Shown: in pieces, positions 58,819 through 64,000 of the stretch
Position numbering within the stretch: the stretch's first letter is position 1
How the letters are laid out: every line of letters starts with the position of its first letter
From: an uncultured Paludibaculum sp.
GTDB taxonomy: Bacteria; Acidobacteriota; Terriglobia; Bryobacterales; Bryobacteraceae
DNA length: 64,000 nt
NCBI RefSeq assembly: GCF_963665245.1
Contig: NZ_OY762268.1
Span: forward strand, 1 to 64,000
Direction of reading: 5' to 3'
Made by a program: the position numbers and the translations under genes
Notes under the pieces: generated by a model
The model's database searches: none
Seen by the model: the letters and a program-made list of their open reading frames with translations, nothing else
What the model was told of the DNA's origin: nothing

Positions 58819-60276
58819 ATGGTGGAAAGCGTTCTCCCAGCCCCATTTCACAACTACCTGCTGAACTCGAGCTACGACGAGATGTTCACCGGCGAGGGCG
58901 AGGTGCGACAGCACTACCGTCTGCTACTGGACAAGATCCTCGAGATGCCGAACGAGGAGTTGCGGCGGCGCAAGCAAGCCGCGGATCTGAGCTTCCTGCA
59001 CCAGGGCATCACCTTTACGGTGTATGGACGCAGCGAAGGCACCGAGCGGATCTTTCCGCACGATCTGCTGCCGCGCATCATCACCGCGAAGGAGTGGTTG
59101 ACCATCGAGCAGGGCCTGACGCAGCGCATCACGGCGCTGAACATGTTCCTGCACGACATCTACCACGACCAGAGAATCCTGGACGACAAGGTGGTGCCGC
59201 GCGAGCTGATCTATAGCTGCCCGCACTTCCGCCGCGAGATGCGCGGTGTGCCGGTGCCGCGCAACAACTACGTCACGGTGATGGGGACCGACCTCATCCG
59301 CCTGCCCTCGGGCGAGTTCGCGGTGCTGGAAGACAATCTGCGAGTGCCCAGCGGTGTGAGCTACATGCTGACGTCGCGGCAAGTGATGAAGCGCGTTTTT
59401 CCCGCGCAGTTGCAGGAATGCCGCGTGCGGCCCATCGACCACTACAGCCATGCGCTGCTGGAGACACTGCGGTCGCTGGCGCCGGAAGGACGCACGGATC
59501 CGACGATTGTCCTGCTGACGCCGGGCGTCTTCAATTCGGCGTACTTTGAGCACTCCTATCTGGCGCGCCAGATGGGCATCGAACTGGTGGAAGGGCGCGA
59601 TCTGCTAGTCCACGACAACACGGTGTACATGCGCACCACGGCCGGCCTGCGCAGGGTGGACGTCATCTATCGCCGCATCGACGACGATTTTGTCGACCCG
59701 CTGGCCTTCCGGCAGGACTCGATTCTGGGTGTGGCCGGATTGTTCAACGCTTACCGGGCGGGCAACGTGACGCTGGCCAACGCCATCGGGACAGGTGTTT
59801 CGGACGACAAGGCCGTGTATGCGTACGTCCCGCGGATCATCAAGTACTACCTGGGGCAGGATCCGATCATCAACAACGTCGAGACGCACCTGATGGCGGA
59901 AAAGGAGTCGAGGGACTACACACTGGAAAACCTCGACAAGATGGTGGTGAAGGCGGTGGGCGAAAGCGGCGGGTATGGGATGCTGATCGGCCCGCACTCG
60001 ACCAAGGAAGAGCGAGCGGAGTTCCGCGCCCGCATCCTGGCGAACCCGCGCAACTACATCTCGCAACCGACGTTGATGCTGTCGCGGGCGCCCACGTTCA
60101 TCGAGGGCGGCTCCATCGAGCCCCGCCACATTGATCTGCGGCCTTACATTCTCTCGGGCGAGAAGGTGACGATCGTGCCCGGCGGATTGACCCGTGTGGC
60201 GCTGCGCAAGGGGTCGCTGGTGGTGAACAGTTCCCAGGGCGGCGGCAGCAAGGATACGTGGGTTTTGGCGGACTAG
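58819..60276 (+). CDS. circularly permuted ATP-grasp protein (DUF404/407)
   Basis: 485 aa of the CP_ATPgrasp family: HQGITFTVYGRSEGTERIFP, GLTQRITALNMFLHDIYHDQ, then LPSGEFAVLEDNLRVPSGVSY and the Mg/ATP region VVKAVGESGGYGMLIGPHS … GGSIEPRHIDLRPYI. These proteins are thought to catalyse ATP-dependent amide formation but the product is unknown. The two following genes (alpha-E and transglutaminase-like) are the usual partners in many bacteria. A 140-base gap containing an inverted repeat separates it from the next gene. Confidence 0.88.
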   Translation: MVESVLPAPFHNYLLNSSYDEMFTGEGEVRQHYRLLLDKILEMPNEELRRRKQAADLSFLHQGITFTVYGRSEGTERIFPHDLLPRIITAKEWLTIEQGLTQRITALNMFLHDIYHDQRILDDKVVPRELIYSCPHFRREMRGVPVPRNNYVTVMGTDLIRLPSGEFAVLEDNLRVPSGVSYMLTSRQVMKRVFPAQLQECRVRPIDHYSHALLETLRSLAPEGRTDPTIVLLTPGVFNSAYFEHSYLARQMGIELVEGRDLLVHDNTVYMRTTAGLRRVDVIYRRIDDDFVDPLAFRQDSILGVAGLFNAYRAGNVTLANAIGTGVSDDKAVYAYVPRIIKYYLGQDPIINNVETHLMAEKESRDYTLENLDKMVVKAVGESGGYGMLIGPHSTKEERAEFRARILANPRNYISQPTLMLSRAPTFIEGGSIEPRHIDLRPYILSGEKVTIVPGGLTRVALRKGSLVVNSSQGGGSKDTWVLAD

Positions 60277-60314
60277 GTGAATGGGGGCGGACGTTTGCGG
60301 ATTGGTGGGATTTT

Positions 60315-60396
60315 AGCTTTCAGCGATCAGCAGTCAGCGATCAGCCCGGGTGGGTTTAGCTGCTAGCTGACAGCTGACAGCTGAATGCTGAAAGCT
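60315..60396. repeat. inverted repeat with AGCTGA/TCAGC units
   Basis: AGCTTTCAGC (60315-60324) is the exact complement of GCTGAAAGCT (60387-60396). Between them, direct short units (GATCAGC, CAGCTGA) give further internal pairing. The whole can fold into a long imperfect hairpin in the gap of the ATP-grasp/alpha-E operon. It resembles a small interspersed repeat rather than a terminator since no T-tract follows. Confidence 0.7.
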
Positions 60397-60416
60397 CAGT
60401 TCCGAGGAAGGGCACA

Positions 60417-61391
60417 ATGCTTTCGAGAGTCGCGGACAGTCTCTATTGGATGGCGCGCTATCTGGAACGGGCCGAGCACACGGCGCGCGTCGTCAACGTG
60501 CATATGAACCTCGAACTCGAGCAGCCCCAGGATGCCAGCTATGGACGCTGGGCGCGGGTGCTGGAGTCGCTGGGCATGGACAAGACGTCGGCGCAGGAGT
60601 TGGATCCGCACAGCCTGCTGCACCTGTTCTGTTTTGAGCAGACAAACCCGGTATCGATTCTGAGTTGCATCGGCGCGGCACGGGACAATGCGCGGCAGGT
60701 GCGCGAGCAGATCAGCTCGGAGATGTGGGAACACCTGAATAGGCTCTATCACGAGGTCAGAAACGCGGCTCACGACGATTTGTGGACGGGCGATCCGAGG
60801 GAGTTCCTGGAGGCCGTGAAGGAAGGCTCGCTGCTGTTTCAGGGCGTGACCGATTCGACTTCGGGCCATGGAGAAGGCTGGCGGTTCATTCAACTGGGGC
60901 GGTTTCTGGAACGGGCCTTCACCGTGTCGACACTGGTGGACGTTCATTTCCGTTACTTTTCCGGAGAGGCGGCGATGCGGCCCGACGCGGGTCCGGATAC
61001 GGCGGACTATCTGGAATGGATCGGCCTGCTGCGCTGCGCGACTGCGTTTGAGGCCTACTGCAAGGTATATACGGCCAGCATCGCGCCCGACCGTGTGGCC
61101 GAGTTCCTGGTCCTGAACGAGACCTTCCCCCACTCCATCCGGTTTTCGGCCGACCGGGTTCAATCGGCCCTGGACGCCGTCAGCGCCGTGTCGCCCAGCC
61201 GGCGCGGTGCCAAGGTGCAGCGCGTGACGGGCCGCTGGCGGTCGGCGCTCAGCTTCGCGCAAATTGACGAGATCATCGCTAACGGTCTGCACGGCATGCT
61301 GGCCGATCTGAAACGCCAGACCACCGACATTCACACCGGCATCTACACAGCGTTCATCTCTTATCCCGTCGAGTCGGCCCTGGAGGCTTGA
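60417..61391 (+). CDS. alpha-E domain protein (DUF403)
   Basis: 324 aa, all-helical as expected for alpha-E. It opens MLSRVADSLYWMARYLERAEH, the most conserved part of the family, and has SILSCIGAARDNARQVREQIS and RFIQLGRFLERAFTVSTLVD. No catalytic residue is known; these proteins are always linked to CP ATP-grasp and transglutaminase-like genes. AGGAAGGG is 7-8 bases before the ATG. The stop overlaps the TTG start of the next gene (TTGA). Confidence 0.9.
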   Translation: MLSRVADSLYWMARYLERAEHTARVVNVHMNLELEQPQDASYGRWARVLESLGMDKTSAQELDPHSLLHLFCFEQTNPVSILSCIGAARDNARQVREQISSEMWEHLNRLYHEVRNAAHDDLWTGDPREFLEAVKEGSLLFQGVTDSTSGHGEGWRFIQLGRFLERAFTVSTLVDVHFRYFSGEAAMRPDAGPDTADYLEWIGLLRCATAFEAYCKVYTASIAPDRVAEFLVLNETFPHSIRFSADRVQSALDAVSAVSPSRRGAKVQRVTGRWRSALSFAQIDEIIANGLHGMLADLKRQTTDIHTGIYTAFISYPVESALEA

Positions 61392-62359
61392 GCTTGTATT
61401 ACCGCATCCGACATCTCACGCGATTCGCCTACAGCGACCCGGTCTACGAAAGCCTGATGGAGCTGCGCATGCATCCGCGCACCGAGGGAAATCAGCGTTG
61501 TCTCGACTACAAGGTGACAGTGACGCCGAAGGCCCAGATCCACACCTACCGCGATCATCTGGGCAACTCCATCCATCATTTCGGGATCCCCGGACCGCAC
61601 CGCAATCTGCAGATCACGGCCGAAAGTGTCGTGGAGATGAAGCCGTTTCCCGACCTGCCGCACTTTCTCTCGCCCGACGCCTGGATGGAGCTGGACGCCG
61701 CCGTGGCCGATGGCGACTTCTGGCCGAAGCTGCTGCCCAGCACTTACGCGAAGCCTTCCGAACTGCTTGAGTCCTTCATGCGGGAGCTAGACATTGCACG
61801 GCGGGACGACCCGTTGATGGTGGTGCGCGAGATCAACACGCTGTTGTACAAGTCCCTGGAATATGTACCGCATTCGACGCGGGTGGATTCGCCCATCGAC
61901 GAAGCGCTGTCGCAGCGTAAGGGTGTGTGCCAGGACATGTCGCACATCATGATCGCGGTGCTGCGGCAATTGGGCATTCCGGCGCGCTACGTCAGCGGTT
62001 ATCTGTTCCATCGGGCCGAGGATCGCGACCGGTCGTCGGACGGGGCGACGCACGCCTGGGTGGAGGCCTACCTGCCCTCCCTCGGCTGGATTGGGTTCGA
62101 TCCTACCAACGACCTCATTGCCGGTGAACGGCACGTCCGCACCGCCATCGGGCGCGACTACGCCGACGTTCCTCCGACGCGGGGCGTGTTGAAGGGGAAG
62201 GCCGATTCAAAGCTGACGGTGGCCGTGGGCGTGAATGCCTGTGAAGAATTGCCGCCCGAACTGGCCGAGATGGTCACCGAGTGGGACGCGGAGGTCGAGC
62301 GCGACCTGAATACGCCCGAGGATCTACTGCGTCAACAGGAACAGATGCAGCAGCAGTGA
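61388..62359 (+). CDS. transglutaminase-like cysteine protease-fold protein
   Basis: 323 aa, start TTG 61388 overlapping the preceding stop. It has the bacterial transglutaminase N-domain (YYRIRHLTRFAYSDPVYES) and the catalytic triad Cys181 (KGVCQDMSHIM), His222 (THAWVEAYLP) and Asp238 (IGFDPTND). It should form or hydrolyse amide bonds, possibly acting on the product of the ATP-grasp enzyme. The C-terminal tail is charged and Gln-rich. Its stop abuts the stop of the convergent transhydrogenase gene. Confidence 0.9.
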   Translation: MSLYYRIRHLTRFAYSDPVYESLMELRMHPRTEGNQRCLDYKVTVTPKAQIHTYRDHLGNSIHHFGIPGPHRNLQITAESVVEMKPFPDLPHFLSPDAWMELDAAVADGDFWPKLLPSTYAKPSELLESFMRELDIARRDDPLMVVREINTLLYKSLEYVPHSTRVDSPIDEALSQRKGVCQDMSHIMIAVLRQLGIPARYVSGYLFHRAEDRDRSSDGATHAWVEAYLPSLGWIGFDPTNDLIAGERHVRTAIGRDYADVPPTRGVLKGKADSKLTVAVGVNACEELPPELAEMVTEWDAEVERDLNTPEDLLRQQEQMQQQ

Positions 62360-63814
62360 TCAATCGGAGGGCTTGGCCGGCGTCGTAAGGTCAGCGCCGC
62401 CGCCGATGCGATTGACGCCGTCGAAGGCTGCCGTTTTGTAGCACTCCGCCAGGGTGGGGTAGTTGAAAACCGTATTGACGAAGTAGTCGACCTTGCCGCC
62501 ATAGGCGAGCACGGCCTGGCCGATGTGAATCAGCTCACTGGCGCCCTCGCCGATAATGTGAACCCCCAGCAGTTGGCGGGTTTCGAAGTGGAACAGGAGC
62601 TTGAGCAACCCTGTGGTGTCGCCGACGATCTGACCCCGGGCAATCTCGCGGTAACGCGCCTTGCCGACCTCATAGGGGATGCCGGCCTGCGTGAGTTCCT
62701 CTTCGTTCTTGCCGACCATCGAAATCTCGGGAATGGTGTAAATGCCGTAAGGGAAGAGGTCCGGCACGCTGCTCGCCTGGACGCCGAAGGCATGGCAGGC
62801 GGCCAGTCGGCCTTGCTCCATCGAGGTGGACGAGAGGCTGGGGAAGCCGATGACGTCACCGACGGCATAGATGTTGGGGACGTTGGTCTGGTAGTTGGCA
62901 TCCACCGTGATGCGGCCCCGGTCGTCGACGCTGAGACCCGAGGCCTCGGGATGGATCCGGCCGGTGTTGCCGGTGCGGCCGATGGAGTAGAGGGCCTTTT
63001 CCGTGACGATCTGCTTGCCGCTGTCGAGCACGATGCGGACGCGCTCGCCGGATTCGTCTTCGATCATCTCAATGCCGTGGACGTTCTCACCCAGGCGTAA
63101 TGTGACGCGGTTCTCGCGCAGGTGGTAGGCCAGGGTGTCGATGATCTCGCAGTCGACGAAGGGCAGCAGGCGAGGGCGTTTGTCGACGAGAGTGACGCGG
63201 ACGCCCAGGGCCGCGAACATCGAGGCATACTCGCAGCCAATCACGCCGGCGCCGATGACGGTGAGTGTGCGGGGTAGTTCGGTGAGGACCAGGATGTCGT
63301 CGCTGGTCAGCACCCGGTGGCCGTCGAAGGGAATGTGAGGATCCCGCGTGGCTTCAGTACCGACGGCGACGATGATCTTGTCGGCGGTGAGCAGGCGCTG
63401 GCCGCCGCCTTCGACATACTCCAGTCGGATGGTGTGCGGGTCGACGAACGAAGCGGTGGCGCTGACGACTTCGACGCGGTTGCGCAGCAGTTGGGCGCGG
63501 GTGACATCGATTTCGTGCCGGATGACGGTGTCAACACGCTGCAGCAGGTCCTGCATGGTGATCCGCTGCTTGACGGAGTAGGAGAGCCCGTAGAACTCCT
63601 TCGACCGGTATCCGGACAGGTCGAGGACCGCTTCACGTAGGGTTTTTGACGGGATTGTGCCCGTGTTGACCGAGACGCCGCCCAGGACGCTCTTTTTCTC
63701 GACCAGAACGACCCGTTTCTGGAGCTTAGCGGCCTGGATGGCTGCTCGCTGACCGGCGGGACCGGAACCGATCACCAGTAAGTCGTAGTCGAAGGCGTGG
63801 TTGGGGGGCACCAT
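62360..63814 (-). CDS. sthA: soluble pyridine nucleotide transhydrogenase-like flavoprotein
   Basis: 484 aa. The FAD-binding GSGPAG is at 16-21, the NAD(P) motif GAGVIGCEYAS in the centre, and the dimerisation domain at the end (ELIHIGQAVLAYGGKVDYF). At the position of the redox disulfide of lipoamide-dehydrogenase-type enzymes it reads GGVSVNTGTIPSKTLRE, without the Cys pair, as in SthA (UdhA). It transfers hydride between NADPH and NAD in the cytoplasm. Other flavin disulfide reductase roles are less likely. Confidence 0.88.
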   Translation of the reverse strand: MVPPNHAFDYDLLVIGSGPAGQRAAIQAAKLQKRVVLVEKKSVLGGVSVNTGTIPSKTLREAVLDLSGYRSKEFYGLSYSVKQRITMQDLLQRVDTVIRHEIDVTRAQLLRNRVEVVSATASFVDPHTIRLEYVEGGGQRLLTADKIIVAVGTEATRDPHIPFDGHRVLTSDDILVLTELPRTLTVIGAGVIGCEYASMFAALGVRVTLVDKRPRLLPFVDCEIIDTLAYHLRENRVTLRLGENVHGIEMIEDESGERVRIVLDSGKQIVTEKALYSIGRTGNTGRIHPEASGLSVDDRGRITVDANYQTNVPNIYAVGDVIGFPSLSSTSMEQGRLAACHAFGVQASSVPDLFPYGIYTIPEISMVGKNEEELTQAGIPYEVGKARYREIARGQIVGDTTGLLKLLFHFETRQLLGVHIIGEGASELIHIGQAVLAYGGKVDYFVNTVFNYPTLAECYKTAAFDGVNRIGGGADLTTPAKPSD

Positions 63815-63820
63815 AGGAGA

Positions 63821-63852
63821 CGAGTAGAGCCGGATTGCTCCGGCACTACTCG
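63821..63852. promoter_or_regulatory. hairpin in the leader of the transhydrogenase gene
   Basis: CGAGTAG (63821-63827) pairs with CTACTCG (63846-63852), and inside it GCCGGA pairs with TCCGGC around a TTGC loop, with one mismatch between the two stems. It starts six bases before the coding start and has no U-tract on either side. It may form in the 5' leader of sthA or stabilise the 3' end of the upstream transcript. Confidence 0.4.
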
Positions 63853-63905
63853 ATCTTAACAGGGTACTGTGGCGCGCAACTCGCCGATCGGCGGGCGGTG
63901 GTCAA

Positions 63906-64000
63906 CTATTCTATTTCGAAGCGGACGGGCTGCTCGATCAGCTTGGGTTCCTTGCCCTTGGTGAGGATCATGAGCTTGTAGCGCTCGCCCACCTTGGCCG
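63906..64000 (-). CDS. C-terminal end of an unidentified protein
   Basis: Thirty codons before a TAG at 63906-63908 read AKVGERYKLMILTKGKEPKL then IEQPVRFEIE; the gene continues beyond the window. The sequence is beta-strand-like and suggests the last strands of an exported or Ig-like domain, but no family can be named. Confidence 0.4.
   Translation of the reverse strand, partial: AKVGERYKLMILTKGKEPKLIEQPVRFEIE

Overview
ORGANISM. From about position 1117 onward the window is GC-rich, compactly coded bacterial chromosome. It looks like an acidobacterium of the Solibacter/Bryobacter type. The pointers are a GWxTD-domain protein, carboxypeptidase-regulatory-domain secreted and outer-membrane proteins, many Tat- or Sec-exported glycan-active enzymes, a DUF1080 protein and TlpA-like thioredoxins. 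This is inferred from gene content; there is no rRNA to confirm it. The first ~1.1 kb is different: it is AT-rich and encodes a Firmicutes-type LytTR response regulator plus part of a sensor-kinase-like membrane protein. It joins the GC-rich DNA inside two broken genes, so the left end is probably an assembly chimera.

LAYOUT. 1-1116: foreign LytTR two-component fragment. 1117-9706: broken glycine-rich protein gene, aquaporin, secreted Cna-like-domain protein, fabG, UbiD-family decarboxylase, tRNA-His, ADP/ATP-carrier-like transporter, secreted metallophosphoesterase. 9709-24078: a 14.4-kb, one-strand head-and-tail cassette (putative small terminase, large terminase, DUF4055 portal, scaffold, P22-like coat, adaptor, tail terminator, tail tube, tail chaperone with a -1 frameshift site, very short tape measure, two DUF2460-like tail-tip proteins, a 1303-aa hub protein). 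It has no integrase, repressor, replication or lysis genes and resembles a gene-transfer-agent or domesticated prophage. 24252-30514: export-targeted DUF362, GH28 polygalacturonase-like enzyme, Fe-type alcohol dehydrogenase, small monooxygenase-fold protein, large secreted glycosidase-like protein. 30560-33868: TonB-family protein, divergent from an 89-aa small protein coupled to a fused E1-like/YcaO cyclodehydratase (a minimal TOMM/RiPP-type locus). 34179-39915: truA, exported beta-galactosidase, lipoprotein aldose epimerase, terminator, Rnk/GreA-like regulator. 39956-44560: tRNA-Arg and a five-gene minus-strand operon (MFS exporter, HExxH metallopeptidase, two TlpA-like thioredoxins, DUF1080). 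44624-53900: small basic protein, glucarate-dehydratase-like enolase, outer-membrane barrel, GWxTD protein, YhhQ queuosine-precursor transporter, small secreted protein, M24 homologue, alginate-lyase-like protein. 53910-58720: two APC permeases, thiE, glgC. 58819-62359: ATP-grasp / alpha-E / transglutaminase cassette. 62360-64000: sthA-like transhydrogenase and the tail of another gene.

HOW THE GENES WORK TOGETHER. Much of the window serves uptake and breakdown of plant or microbial polysaccharides (GH2, GH28, GalM, alginate-lyase-like, DUF1080, glucarate dehydratase-like, TonB and barrel proteins). Two sections stand out as possible systems: the 14-kb capsid-tail cassette with compact tail genes, and the fused YcaO locus with its small upstream ORF. 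REP-like palindromic repeats lie inside the phage-like cassette and, for one family, also downstream of the YcaO gene, which argues that the cassette has been resident in this genome for some time.
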